Below, piece by piece: positions 9,801 to 21,568 of a stretch of DNA of 64,000 nucleotides (its first letter is position 1; every line of letters begins with the position of its first letter). Both the position numbers and the translations under genes were made by a program. Origin of the DNA: Colius striatus (lineage: Eukaryota > Chordata > Aves > Coliiformes > Coliidae); NCBI RefSeq assembly GCF_028858725.1, contig NC_084790.1, positions 1,504,001 to 1,568,000 on the forward strand. Direction: 5' to 3'. The notes under the pieces were generated by a model that was not told the origin of the DNA, did not search any database, and worked only from the letters and a program-made list of their open reading frames with translations.

Positions 9801-12442
9801 GAGGAAGGTTGGGGTGTGTGTGCTACCCTGGGATTGCAGGAATCATAGAATCACAGAGTGCTGAGGGTTGGAAGGGACCTTTAGAGCTCATCCAGTGCAA
9901 AAGCCCTGCAGAAGCAGCTCCCACCTAGATCAGGGAGCACAGGAACATGTCCAGGTGGATCTTGAAGAGCTCCAAGGAAGGAGCCTCCACACCCTCTGTG
10001 CCCTCACCCAGGTGCTTGATGAAGATGTTGACCCAGACTGGCCCCAGAACCCATCCCTGTGCAACTCCACTGGCCACAGGCCTCCAGCTCCACTCTGTGC
10101 CATTGATCACCCCCCTCTGGGCTCTGTCATTCAGCAGCTCTGCATCCACCTCACCTCCACCCATCCCAGCCACACTGCCTGAGCTTTCTGATGAGGATGT
10201 TGTGGGAGACAGTGTCCAAAGCCTTGCTGAGGCCAAGGTAGATGCCATCCACTGCTCTCCCCTCATCCAGCCAGCCAGTTATGCACTCATAGAAGCATCA
10301 GGTTGGTCAGACAGGATTTCCCCTTGGTGAAGCCATGTTGACTCCCCTGATAACCACCTTTTCCTTCATATATTCAGTGATAACATTCAGGATGAGTTGT
10401 TCCATCACCTTTCCAGGGATGGAGGTGAGGCTGACCTGCCTGGAGTCTCCTGGGTTGAACTCTTGCTGCCTGCAGAGGATGGACACCACTTAAAGGAATT
10501 CCTCTTTACTGTTTTACAAGGAAAGAAGAAGGGTGTGGTTGAGCAGAGAGCTGAGCTAGCCTCTCCAGTTCTACTGCTGCTAGTCAGCATGGCTTTTATT
10601 CCCCCTTGCTTATCAGCAGCTCCACCTCCACTCACTTCCTCCACAATCCCTTGTAGAGCAGTGGCACAACTACATGCAGCTAATCCCCCCCCCACAACCT
10701 TTCCCCACTGCACAAACCTTGTTTGTCCCAAGCAAAAATGAATGTTCAGTGCATGTCTGGCAGAGGTTTCCCCATGGCAAACATCTGATAAAAGGGCACA
10801 AGTTGAGACCTGTTGACACCTTTGCTACAGAAACTCCATCCAGGTCACGTGCTCTCAGGCTGCCGTTGAACAAGCTGTCTCTGAAGCTCAGCAGGACTCA
10901 AGTCTGCCTTTGCCCACAGCCAGTTAATGCTGGGGCACCATCATATTTATTTGCTTGGTCAGGAATACCTGCCCACAGAAGTGTTGAAGCCTTGAGGGCT
11001 CTTAGTGCTTTGATTGGGTCCCAACAGGGTGTGGTGCTTTTGAAAGGAGATCTTTTTTGCCTTCCTCAACTTAAGCTTAATGAATCCTGTTCCCCTCCAG
11101 CTTGTACAGCACAGCTCTTACTGCCACCATTTAAAAGTGTAGGGCTGATCCTCTTCTTTGCTCTTGTTGTTGTTCCTCTGGAGAGAGAGGGGAAGGGGGA
11201 GGAATGGAGCTGTCACTACTCAATGGAAGATGCTCCTTTAGTCACTTACTAAAGGCAAAACCCATGTCTGTAACTACTGCAGTTTTCTCTTTGTCATAGA
11301 ATCATAGAATGGGAGAGTTGGAAGGGAGCTTTAGAGCTCATCCAGTCCAATGCCCCTGCAGGAGCAGCTCCCACCTAGATCAGGCCCCGCTGCCCACACT
11401 CTGCTGGATGCCCCCAGGCTGCCATTGGCTCCTTGCCCACGAGGCCACGTTGCTGCTCATGGGCAGTTGATTCTCCCGCAGCAGTGCCAGCTCTGTCTCC
11501 TGGAGCTGCTCTCCAGCAGCTCACCCCCAGCCTGTGCTGCTGCAGGGACTTGTTCCTCCCCAGCTGCAGGACTCTGCCCTTGCCCTTGGTGACCCTCAGC
11601 AGGTTCCTCTGTGCCCAACTCTGCAGCTGGTTGAGATCTGGCTGACTGGCAGCACAGCCTCTGGGCAATCAGCCAGTGCTCCCAGTTTGGTGCCAGCAGG
11701 GCACTTGCTGAGGGTCCCTCTGTGCCCTCACCCAGGTGCTTGATGAAGATGTTGACCCAGACTGGCCCCAGAACCCATCCCTGTGCAACTCCACTGGCCA
11801 CAGGCCTCCAGCTCCATCCTGTGCCATTGATCACCCCCCTCTGGCTCTGTCATTCAGCAGCTCTGCATCCACCTCACCTCCACTCATCCAGCCACACTGC
11901 CTGAGCTTTCTGATGAGGGTGTTGTGGGAGACAGTGTCCAAAGCCTTGCTGAGGCCAAGGCAGATGCCATCCACTGCTCTCCCCTCATCCAGCCAGCCAG
12001 TTATGCACTCAGGTCTCAGTGATTCTGATGATCCTCCAAACAATGATTTCCTTCCTTAGTAGAAGGGAAACTCAAAGGCAACGAGACAAACCGTGATCTT
12101 AATCCCCCCATAACACAGTAGTTGAGTCCTGTGTGATCCTTGCATTGTCCTGCCAGGGCGAGACCGTGAGTTTCCACTGGCCCATCTTTCAGCATCACTT
12201 AGCCCTCAATGTGAGCAGGTGAACTGAAAAGCTATGGCATCCTCCATCTCCTCCTCTCTCTGCTTTCAGATGAATTAAATGATCTCTTCACAACAGCTGG
12301 GCTGGAGAAGATGCAGAACCTGGTTGATCGGCGATTGCAAGTGAACCGAGGGAAACAAATGACCATGTATCGAGTGTGGATCCAGTGCAAATACTGCAAA
12401 CCAGCTGCCCCTCAGCCCCAAGGAAACAGGGAAACTGTTTAG
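3452..12442 (+). CDS. METTL2: METTL2, tRNA (cytidine-32 N3)-methyltransferase, 5'-partial gene
   Basis: Spliced gene of seven coding exons: 3452-3813, 6274-6323, 7405-7465, 8524-8663, 9311-9417, 9538-9603 and 12270-12442. All introns are GT-AG and the joined frame gives 318 residues plus a stop. Counting from the first full codon in the window, the SAM-binding motif I ([10 protein letters not shown]) is at about residues 119-128, the motif II acid in the segment ending CCDF is Asp147, and a motif [13 protein letters not shown] is at 219-231. The [12 protein letters not shown] tail is typical of METTL2. The family installs 3-methylcytidine at position 32 of certain tRNAs (threonine, and arginine in mammals) in the cytosol. 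Human METTL2A has about 378 residues, so about 60-70 N-terminal residues are missing; I found no matching exon in 1-3451. METTL8 is the close alternative, but the following TLK2 gene and the short C-terminus favour METTL2. Very sure of family, sure of orthology. Confidence 0.95.
3814..6273 (+). other. METTL2: METTL2 intron after exon a
   Basis: 2.46 kb, of which more than half is the pyrimidine array at 4381-5681. The rest is unremarkable. Confidence 0.9.
4381..5681 (+). repeat. (TCCC/TTCC)n pyrimidine-only satellite array
   Basis: About 1.3 kb that is almost purely C and T on the + strand. Sub-domains differ: mainly TCCC tetramers at the 5' end, a 16-base unit TTCCTTCCTCCCTCCC around 4905-5140, 16-base CTTT-containing units around 5135-5200 and 5400-5480, and an 8-base TTCCTCCC unit around 5225-5320. 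Absence of purines removes all stop codons, which produces long spurious frames on both strands. Confidence 0.98.
6274..6323 (+). CDS. METTL2: METTL2 coding exon b (SAM motif I)
   Basis: A 50-base exon after CCTTGCAG and before GTAAGT. It encodes [16 protein letters not shown], the glycine-rich loop of the class I methyltransferase fold. The last two bases (aa) join the next exon to make an Asn codon. Confidence 0.95.
6324..7404 (+). other. METTL2: METTL2 intron after exon b
   Basis: 1.08 kb, two thirds of which is the sense CR1 copy at 6545-7258. No other feature seen. Confidence 0.9.
6545..7258 (+). repeat. CR1 LINE 3' fragment (family A), about 715 bases
   Basis: 5'-truncated CR1 carrying the end of ORF2 and the 3' UTR. 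It begins GGCTGGGGGTGAGCTGCTGG and ends CACCATTCTGTGATCC. The frame is broken; no functional reverse transcriptase remains. Confidence 0.93.
7405..7465 (+). CDS. METTL2: METTL2 coding exon c
   Basis: A 61-base exon after TTTCTTTCAG and before GTAAAC. It encodes [20 protein letters not shown], whose Asp in CCDF is expected to contact the SAM ribose. Confidence 0.95.
7466..8523 (+). other. METTL2: METTL2 intron after exon c
   Basis: 1.06 kb of sequence in which I see no repeat or gene. Confidence 0.85.
8524..8663 (+). CDS. METTL2: METTL2 coding exon d
   Basis: A 140-base exon after CTACAG and before GTAAGT. It encodes the [14 protein letters not shown] segment and the hydrophobic strand [14 protein letters not shown] of the Rossmann-like core. 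It ends with two bases of a Lys codon. Confidence 0.95.
8711..8766 (-). repeat. Old, diverged CR1 3'-end remnant
   Basis: AGAATCATTTCAGCTGGGAG and ACGATCATTGGGTCCAGACC resemble the reverse complement of an older CR1 tail (TTAGGTTGGAAAAGACCTTTA-like), with many substitutions. Much more decayed than the other copies. Confidence 0.6.
9311..9417 (+). CDS. METTL2: METTL2 coding exon e
   Basis: A 107-base exon after CTTCCTCAG and before GTATTT. It encodes [20 protein letters not shown] and continues [10 protein letters not shown]. This is the post-motif III region and the RDYGRYD signature of the METTL2/6/8 family. Confidence 0.95.
9538..9603 (+). CDS. METTL2: METTL2 coding exon f
   Basis: A 66-base exon separated from the previous one by only 120 bases. 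Acceptor CCCTTAG, donor GTAAGA. It encodes [20 protein letters not shown], a very conserved stretch in the family. Confidence 0.95.
9841..10488 (-). repeat. CR1 LINE copy with reverse-transcriptase remnants, internally deleted
   Basis: On the minus strand the right part encodes RT-finger-like [15 protein letters not shown], followed by RT-core [20 protein letters not shown]. The sequence then jumps straight to the 3' UTR (GTGGAGGCTCC...), missing several hundred bases present at 17174-18196. Frame broken; nonfunctional. Confidence 0.93.
11294..12011 (-). repeat. CR1 LINE copy, internally deleted (family A)
   Basis: Antisense copy. The 3' tail (TCATAGAATCATAGAATGGG) to GATCAGG joins directly to CCCACACTCTGCTGGATGCC, skipping roughly 450-500 bases found in intact copies. 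It then runs through the RT-core region. Nonfunctional. Confidence 0.93.
12270..12442 (+). CDS. METTL2: METTL2 last coding exon
   Basis: Acceptor CTGCTTTCAG; 173 bases to the stop TAG at 12440-12442. It encodes [14 protein letters not shown], the [10 protein letters not shown] segment, then [13 protein letters not shown] and a short divergent tail ending in GNRETV. No clear AATAAA was seen in the following 1.5 kb, so the 3' UTR end is not called. Confidence 0.95.
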
Positions 12443-13176
12443 TTTGGAACCTCTTCGGTGTCTCCTCCTGGTGAGGTGCGTAAACTCACTCCTGGTGAGT
12501 TTAGCTCGCACACAGCACCTCAGTGCCTTTCACGTTGCCAAGCATCAGTTCAAGGGAGCTCTGCTAAGGGCAGGTGCTTGAAGAAGAGAGCCAAGCAGTG
12601 TTTGAAATGTGTCTGGTCTGAGTTGGTTTGAATGATTTATGGTTTTAACAACTTCAGAAACTGTGATGCTGTCATACAGTTGAGTAGCAAGTCACTCTTT
12701 CTCTGGGGTCTTGCCATGAAACAGAAGGAGAGCTTTGACCTTGCCTCTACGTTGATTCGTCTTGTCTTGGGAACAAAAAGCACTAAAAGGGTAAATCTGC
12801 TCTTCTCTGCAAGTAATCACTAGGCTTTAAACCCTTAGACAACTTAACACAGCTCTCTTCTGGCCATTCAGGGCTGTGCAAATCCACAAGTTCAAGTAAA
12901 CTGACTGAGGGGCAAGAACTGAGAGCAGGCCAGTTCCTCTGTGCCAGCTTCCCCACAGATGCCTTGTGGTGTGCAGATAACCTGTGGAGGAAACAAATCA
13001 CCCTGCCATGCCCTCAGTGTTCCTCTCAGGAGCCTGCACACCATACCTCAGGTGCTACAGATCAGGCAAGCTTCAAACTGATGCTATCTGTGGAGCACCC
13101 TCCAGAGTGCAGAGATTCGCAACCAGCTCACAGGACCAGGGGTTTATGCAGGATTACCTGAACAAGGAGAAACTAG

Positions 13177-13966
13177 ACACAGAGGAACCTGCTGAGGGTC
13201 ACCAAGGGCAAGGGAAGAGTCCTGCAGCTGGGGAGGAACAAGCCCCTGCAGCAGCACAGGCTGGGGGTGAGCTGCTGGAGAGCAGCTCCAGGAGACAGAG
13301 CTGGCACTGCTGGGGGAGAATCAACTGCCCATGAGCAGCAACGTGGGCTCGTGGGCAAGGAGCCAATGGCAGCCTGGGGGCATCCAGCAGAGTGTGGATC
13401 CAGCAGCAGGGCCAGGGAGCTTCTGCTCCCCTTTGCTCTGCTCTGCCACACGTGCTGAGGCCTCATCTGGAGTCCTGGGGCCAGTTGTGGGCTCCCCAGC
13501 TGCAGAGGGACAGGGAAGTGCTGCAGAGAGGCCAGCACAGGGCCAGCAAGATGCTCAGGGCACTGGAGCATGTTCCTGCTGAGGAAAGGCTGTGGGCCCT
13601 GGGGCTGCTCAGGCTGGACAGAGGAGGCTGAGGGGGGAGCTCATTCCTAGTGACCAAGATCTCACTGGTGGGTGTCAGGAGGTTGGGGCAGCACTTTTTG
13701 TCTGTTGTATCCAGTGACAGGACAAGGGGTGGTGGGATGAAGCTGGAACACAAACAGCTCCATTGAAAAGGCCAGACTGTTTGAGTGTTGGGGTGAGGGA
13801 GCCCTGGCCCAGGCTGCCCAGGGAGGGTGTGGAGGCTCCTTCCTTGGAGCTCTTCAAACCCTCCTGGACACGTTCCTGTGCTCCCTGATCTAGGTGGGAG
13901 CTGCTCCTGCAGGGGGTTGGACTGGATGAGCTCTAAAGGTCCCTTCCAACCCCACCATTCTATGAA
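13177..13966 (+). repeat. CR1 LINE 3' fragment (family A)
   Basis: About 790 bases from ACACAGAGGAACCTGCTGAG to CACCATTCTATGAAG. Very similar to the copies at 6545, 17174, 33497 and 39234, with small deletions near the 3' UTR start. Confidence 0.93.
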
Positions 13967-15689
13967 GCTGTTTTTACTGACTGCAGCCCCCCAGGTCACA
14001 AACCACATTGCCCTGTCATGATTGTGTGCCAAACCCAAATAGACAAGACACCTGCCTTTGATAAGAAATTTGCCTTTGATTGCTGGTTGGATTTCTTAGA
14101 GGAAGCCAAAGTTGTGGCTTTCTCAAGGTATTTCCCTCCCTCCTTGCTTGAACAGCAAATTCCTTTCATCTCAGCTTGTTTTCTTTTGTCATTTGGAGGG
14201 TGTGGTACAACAGGTATTAAGAAGAAACGTTGTGGTAATGCTTTTCAGGGCTGGTTTGATGAATGGTAACTCAGACTTGCACAGCAACTCACATGCTTCT
14301 GCAAGCCTGCTCTCAAGGGTTTGGGCCACCGTTAGGTTACTACAGTTGTTTGCCTCTTCTGGTAGCATGAGTGGCTGCTTTCCTCTCTCAAGAAGGGAAA
14401 GCCTTGACTGCTGTCTCCTACTAGTACATGAAGCAACAACATCTGTTGTGTGTGCACTGCTAGCTGAAGAGCAGGCCATGCTACACAAAGCCTGTTGGTT
14501 TTGTTAGCTAGACACTTGTATTGGGAGCATACAGTTGCCTAAGAATAACTGTCAGCTCGAGTGGGTTATGAAATAACTGCTGGCTTGAAGAGGAGGAGGA
14601 AGGGTGAATGAGGAAATGGCATTGCTGTCTTTGGAGAGCCCACAGGAGTCCTGGGGACTCAGGCACTGGTTTGTAAAGCACTAGAAGGGGCTGTAACAAT
14701 CCTCAGGAGCACAACTTCATGGTTGCTGTGTTACCCTGCAGGTATTGGTGTGTCTGCTGCCTGAGGGCTTGTGGCTCGGGATATTTCAGCCCTTCCTGGG
14801 GAAGGCTGACCCAGCAAATCCATTCACACCATCAAGGCAGGTTGCAATGCTGGGGCAGGAATGGAAATGTACCATTGCTTTGTTTAAACAGCTATGTAGC
14901 TCCTTAAATAACATTGAAAGGGAGTCAACTGTGAAGAGAATCCTTCAGAGAATTTGCTCTACTGTCCTTTCAACAGGAGGCTAAGAGACTTCCCATCTGC
15001 AAATGAACTAGGAGGTAAAGCTGCTTTCTTTCTTTCTAAGCACTATTTGGCTTCTGCCCCAATGCAGAGCTTGTGCAGTTGATGTCACGTGTTCATTCTA
15101 AACCTCCAAAGTCTATTTCCCTGCCAAGGTTGGTACCTCAGGCAAGGTCTAGGCAAAACTAAGCTTTAAGGCCTCTGGGAGCTGAACAAGCTCATGTCTC
15201 CTCATCTGAGCCAGGGAAAGAGTCAGGCTTGGCAAAAAAGTCCTGGGAGAGCGTTTGACGTGATGTGACTCGTGTAACCAGCTCTGTTGCTTTCAGTAAA
15301 AGACCTCCCATGTGTTCCTGGTCCCTTAGGGGAGCTCCCTGGGGTCCTTTCCCTCCTGGTCCCTAGAGGGATAACTCCTCCTGGGATAACTTTTATCTCC
15401 CTGGAAGAAAAATGACTGACTAGGGTAAAAAACCAAGCGACATACTGAGTGTGAATTGAAAACTGCCTGATTAATCATCCAAAGGCTTGTAAGGAGCATG
15501 GGGAAAGATGTTTGTGATTATCAACACGATTTACATCGAGTGGATGGACTCCCCTTGAAACTTCAACTCCTTGAATGGGAGAAAATGAAGCCTGGTGATT
15601 AATTTCTTGCCACTTTGAAGGGTTCATGCAAAAACTTGCAGCCCTGTGAGCCTGCAGCCATTGAAGTGAGATGAGAGGCAGGGGAAGGA

Positions 15690-15766
15690 CCTGATGTAGG
15701 TTGACCTGCTTCTGCAAGGGGGTTGGACTAAATGATCTCTAAAGATCCCTTTGAGCCTCTATGATC
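15690..15766 (+). repeat. CR1 LINE 3'-tail fragment
   Basis: CCTGATGTAGGTTGACCTGC to GGGTTGGACTAAATGATCTC and TCTATGATCT; only the last about 75 bases of CR1. Confidence 0.82.
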
Positions 15767-17173
15767 TAAGTGGCTCTTTGCTGTTCTTAGTGCTCTTCTT
15801 TCTGCCTGGAGTATTGAAGCACTCACTCAAACATGAGCCATGCTGGGCAGACATGCTTTTTGGTTCCAATCCTGTTGATGGTGTTCAGAAGGCATCAAGT
15901 TAGCAACCATGCACTGAACCAGGCCAGATAGTGTCTGAGCTTCCTCCTCTGAAGCTGCTGCTCTGCTGCTGCTCCAGGCACAGCCCTGCTCAGGTACCTT
16001 GGTCCTGACTTGCAGCAGCTTCTGCCATTCCCACTTTGGGCCTGCTGAGCAGGCTGGGTTACACAACTGCTTTCTGCCACATCCAAAGGAAAGCTCCAAA
16101 GTGACTTCTAGTATCTGGAAAATCCAGGTTAAAGTGCCTTTGGTTTTCTTCTTCTCTGGAGCTTTCCTTTTCAGCATTAGCTTTAAAGCTCTCCTGAATG
16201 TATCTGCTTAGATTCTGTTGCCAGCCTTCCAGCCTTGTGGTCTTTGGGTTATAGGCAATGACAACATAGCCACTGAACCTCCCAAACAAGAGAGATGGAG
16301 CCAGATATTGTTACACTACCAGAAGATAGTGGATTTCCTTGGAGGTTTACAGCTTGTTTTGGCTGGGAGGGAACTTTATCATCACCTCTCTGACCCTTTG
16401 CACGACCTTTTCATGGAGGGATTGTAGTATCAAGCCTGTGACTTGAGCTAAGCCAGAACCAGTCCTTCAGAAAGGCTTTGGGTGCAGCCATAGTGCTGAG
16501 GGAATGTACCACCAGGTACATTGTTCCTCTCGTGGCTTCTTGATTTCACAGGCTTAGAAACTGGGAGGCAGGAAGAGAAGAAGGGTCTGGGGGCTAATTC
16601 TTGATAGCATGACTTCAAAAGTAATCAAGTAGTTCAATTCCACTGGAAACTGGAGTTGTCTCAGGATCTCCCTGACCACACAGGCTCTTCACTCCCAGAT
16701 ACATCAGCTCCAGCTTTTCTTCAGGGTATGTCCCCACCATTTCTAAGTCTGTAGTTAACTGCAGAGCTCCAGGGTAAAAAGAGACCTGATTATTTTCCCT
16801 CAAAGAAGAGATGTGAGCAGAAGGAACGTCCATGTATGCACTGCCAGTGCCTTCTGGCATTGCATCTTTAACTAAAGCTGACAGAGCTTCCTTTTGTCCT
16901 TGGCATTGAGGTGAAACCCTGGCTGGTCCCCAGTTGGATTCCCTACAGGAATCACAGAACCAAACTGAGTTGGACTTGGTTTTTCCTGAGCACACAAAGG
17001 AAAGATGCACAGGTTTGAGTGGCTGGAAGTGAGGATAGAGGTGAGGATGAGGCCTCAGGGATTGAGTTAAGGGGTTTGGGGAACATCCTTCCATCTCTAA
17101 AGAGAGATGGAGGGGAAACTGAGTCACCCAGTCTTTTTTGTTCTCCTTATCAGCTGCTTGGATCTGATTTTGG

Positions 17174-18196
17174 TGATCAATGGCAGAGTGGAGCTGGAGG
17201 CCTGTGGCCAGTGGAGCTGCACAGGGATGGGTTCTGGGGCCAGTCTTGCTCAACATCTTCATCAACCACCTGGGTGAGGGCACAGAGGGACCCTCAGCAA
17301 GTGCCCTGCTGGCACCAAACTGGGAGCACTGGCTGATTGCCCAGAGGCTGTGCTGCCAGGCAGCCAGATCTCAACCAGCTGCAGAGTTGGGCACAGAGGA
17401 ACCTGCTGAGGGTCACCAAGGGCAAGGGCAGAGTCCTGGAGCTGGGGAGGAACAAGCCCCTGCAGCAGCACAGGCTGGGGGTGAGCTGCTGGAGAGCAGC
17501 TCCAGGAGACAGAGCTGGCACTGCTGGGGGAGAATCAACTGCCCATGAGCAGCAACGTGGGCTCGTGGGCAAGAAGCCAATGGCAGCCTGGGGGCATCCA
17601 GCAGAGTGTGGATCCAGCAGCAGGGCCAGGGAGCTTCTGCTCCCCTTTGCTCTGCTCTGCCACATGTGCTGAGGCCTCATCTGGAGTCCTGGGGCCAGTT
17701 GTGGGCTCCCCAGCTGCAGAGGGCCAGGGAAGTGCTGCAGAGAGGCCAGCACAGGGCCAGCAAGATGCTCAGGGCACTGGAGCATGTTCCTGCTGAGGAA
17801 AGGCTGTGGGCCCTGGGGCTGCTCAGGCTGGACAAGAGGAGACTGAGGGGGGAGCTCATTCCTAGTGACCAAGATCTCACTGGTGGGTGTCAGGAGGTTG
17901 GGGCAGCACTTTTTGTCTGTTGTATCCAGTGAGAGGACAAGGGGTGATGGGATGAAGCTGCAACACAAACAGCTCCATTTAAACACAAGGCCAAACTGTT
18001 TGAGTGTTGGGGTGAGGGAGCCCTGGCCCAGGCTGCCCAGGGAGGGTGTGGAGGCTCCTTCCTTGGAGCTCTTCAAGCCCCACCTGGACACGTTCCTGTG
18101 CTCCCTGATCTAGGTGGGAGCTGCTTCTGCAGGGGGGTTGCACTGGATGAGCTCTGAAGGTCCCTTCCAACCTCACCATGCTGTGATTCTGTGATT
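17174..18196 (+). repeat. CR1 LINE 3' fragment, longest family A copy (1.02 kb)
   Basis: Begins in the RT core ([40 protein letters not shown]) and runs without large deletion to TGTGATTCTGTGATTT. It serves as the local reference for the deletions in other copies. Confidence 0.95.
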
Positions 18197-21100
18197 TGTC
18201 AGGCAGAGCAGTGCCACCACTTCTGGGTTGGGGAAAATAAGGGTGAAAGAGCAAGCCATGGGATCACTTTTGCTGTTGTAGCTGCATTGACAGGGATGTG
18301 TGCTTGGTGTGTTCTCATTGTAACACTGGTGTCATGTACGTTTGGAGGGTAAGATGGAATTTACTAGAAAAGCAAGGAGGAGAGAGGGATTATTTTGGTG
18401 AACTCTGCTGCAAGGCAAAGTGCTCTAGAGGGACAGGAATTGTCAGGCTCTGTGCTTAATCAGCAAGGCTCTGGAGTTTGTGCTTAGCTCTTGCTGAAGG
18501 CAGTAAGTTCCTGTGCATAAGTGCCTCACTGAATGAGAGCTCGTCTTGTTTAGAAAGTGGGACACAGTGCAGGAAATTACCTGTGTAGGCAACAGTGAGT
18601 TCTGATCTGAAGCAAACAGGATACAGCTACTTTTGTTCTGGAGAGCACAGGTCAGAGCTGGTGAGTTGGCTGGAGCACAGGCACAGGGAGAAGCAAGAGA
18701 ATCTTGGCCATGTGTGCCTCTGGTTTTACCTCCTACCCAAAGGTATGACAGGAGGTGTGATGCCAGGGAAAGCTTTTACTCTTGGAAGGATGCTCTTTCA
18801 CTCCCAGCAGGATGAGTGGGAGCTAGCTGTGGTTGGAAAGCATTGATGGCAAAGATCACTACCACATCTAACATGTCAGCACCTGCCTGGAGCTCTCAGC
18901 TCTGCTGCTCCATGGCTGTTTCCAGGGAGGAAGAACATCCTGGTGGGGTTTGGACCCAGTCACTGTAAACTCTGCTCCCTGGTATTGAGTAACCCCAAAG
19001 AGTCTTCAAGTGCAAACACAGCAGCTTGCTTTTGGAGTGGAGTGTGAGCCTGACTGCTGGATTTAGGTTGGTTTGAGGGTTTATGGTCCAAAGCATCCTT
19101 GTAGCTCTTGCATTATTGTCATTTGGAGGTTATTGGGATTTGCAGCCAATCCTTTGGCCTAGGAAACTTGTTCAGCTCGTGGGAAGTTGCTGTTTGCAGC
19201 CCCAGGTCACAGAGGCCAGGCTCACACTGCTGTGGGGTGTGTGGGCAACTGCTCTACAGCCGTCAATAGATACCTCTGCTGTCTTCATTTAGAGAGAAAA
19301 CGTACTCCTTCATCCATGGAACCAGCACAAAGCACAGTGCTGGCTGCTTCTCATCTGGGGAGGCTTTCATTCTACAGCCTTTCATTACACAGCCACACAT
19401 TCTTTCCCACCTTTAGTGCCAAAGGTGGATGTGAAGAGGTCGCTCAGGGTTGTGTGGAAAACTAAACCTGGCTTTTCCTGCAGCTTCAAAAGACTTCTTC
19501 CCTCACTAAGACAAGCCCTATTATGAGAGTTGGTTTGTATTTACAGACAGAGGCTGAACATACTTAGAGAAGTATGCATGGAGCTTGACAGTAGGATGTT
19601 GATTTAGTCTTCCTCTTCTAAAACTCAGCAGTTGGTTTCATTGAGGCTTTGCAAAGCCTTGGAAGGTAAGGTCTTATTAGACTTGGTTTGTGCAGGAGGA
19701 GGGAAGCAGGGAGCAAATCCTGCTGAGGAGTCATACCCTCTTGTATTCTAGGAAGCCGGTAGTGAGGAGAAGAAAGGACTTGCTGGCACAGGAAGGGAAA
19801 TGGCATCATTTCAGGTATGTGCAGAAGGAGCAACAGTTTGCTGGTGCCATGTGGGGAAAGCAGGCACGATCCCACACGTGTTCCCTGTCCTGTTTGGCTC
19901 AGGGCACAGCTCTGAGGCTGCCCTTGGCTTTTGCTGTATGTGTGGAGGTTTGAGAGACCTGGATGCTTTCCTACTGGGTTTGGGTAGCAAAACCTCCTTA
20001 ATGGGATACCTGAAGGTGTAGACGGAGGGAGGGGCAGGAACAGCCTCTGAGATAAACCCCATTGTGTGGGAGGGTGGAGGCTGTGGCCTCAGGAAGGAGT
20101 CAGGTGAGGGCATGTTATCTCTGAGTAGCTGAGAGGCCAACTTTCTCCCTGTTGAAGGAAAGCGAGGAGAGACCCTTTGTAATGTTCCTAGTGAGGGAAA
20201 GGCTGCATGCTGGGAGCCTTAACCTTACTAAATCCTTAAATCCACAAAAAAGGATGAGATGTTTTGAATGCCCCAAGTCTGGAAAAGTCTCCCCTTGTGA
20301 TTGGTGCCTCTGCAGACAAAGGTGGATGTGATGTGGACGTGATGCCTAGGGGTGAGATCGTCCTCCCTCAGTGCCTGATGAGTGTTGAACACTTTCTGTG
20401 TTGGCTTGGTCTGTTTTTCTCAATGGCTGTAAAGTTTGGGGGATTTGAGGTGACTGTTGCCAGCTTTTCCAGTTGAAAAGCTCAGGCTGTTTGATGCTCA
20501 AGTCTCCAGCTCCTAGCAGCCTGCTATCAGCTCTCCTCTTTGTGGATGTGTTACGTGATGTCAATACCTTTCACTACACCTCATGGCACTACAGAAAAGA
20601 TACTGCTGACATCCAAAGAGGAGCAATGCAAGGAGATGAGAGGGGATGTAGTAAGAAGCATTATCTCCGTGGCAAACCTGGAGAGCAGGGTGCTGTCCAG
20701 GAGGAATCTGGCAGAGATGATGGTGTAGGAGGGCTGGCTGTGTTGCTGATAGCCATCCCGTCTCCAGCTCTTAAACCAGCTTATGGGCTCTGGCTGCAGT
20801 GGGAATTCAGTCCATTAACTCTCCTTCTACTGAGGCTGACTGACAAGCTTGTCTAAACCTCCTCCCCTCGCTGACAGCATAAACCTACTCCCAGTTTTCC
20901 ACGTCCAGAAATACAGTTGCAAGTGATTGATTGCCTCTCCCCCTCTGCACCAGAGACACAAACTGCCATGGCCAATGGGAGCCGCTGTTTTGGCATCTTG
21001 GAAAGGAAAATGCATCTCAAAGGGTTCCCCTGAGCTGCTGTTCAGAGGTTGAAGGTGGAAAGGACAAGAGTTTGTAGGGAAGGGATGTGACTGTGTGGCT

Positions 21101-21568
21101 AGCCAAGGCTAAGAGGAAAGGGTTTGTGAGCACGTGCAGCTCACTGAAAGTCAAGGAAAGGAGCAAACCATGAGGGCTGTCTTCCCAAAGCTCCCCCAAA
21201 ACACACTGATGTGCTTGAAGGGAACACACTCCATCCCTGAAATCGTAAGTGAGAAACCATCTTGCTAAGTGTAGAGGAATATGGAGCAGGGAGAGAGGCA
21301 CCAAGAGGAGGATGGTGCAACCTCAGCTTATCAGGTTCGTTATCAGAAGCCACCACCCAATGTCTTTGAGGAGATGTTTCTGCAGGAAATTCTCTGGGAG
21401 GCTCTTACCTCCCTGGGCATCTGATCTGGCCAGAGGAAAGAAAAGCAGGGTTGTTGATGTGTCTGACTGTGGTGAAACACCAAGTGGAAATGGCAGCCCC
21501 GTGGTCTTTTTGTGGTCACTTCCATGAAAAGATTGGTGGCCATGTGGTCCCTGGCAGCACATGGAAAA

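Larger units (their letters stand above)
9604..12269 (+). other. METTL2: METTL2 last intron
   Basis: 2.67 kb with two antisense CR1 copies separated by about 800 bases of unique sequence (10490-11293). Confidence 0.9.

Noticed and set aside
3452..12442. METTL8 instead of METTL2
   Set aside because: The downstream gene is clearly TLK2 rather than TLK1, and the C-terminus ends shortly after the [12 protein letters not shown] block as in METTL2.
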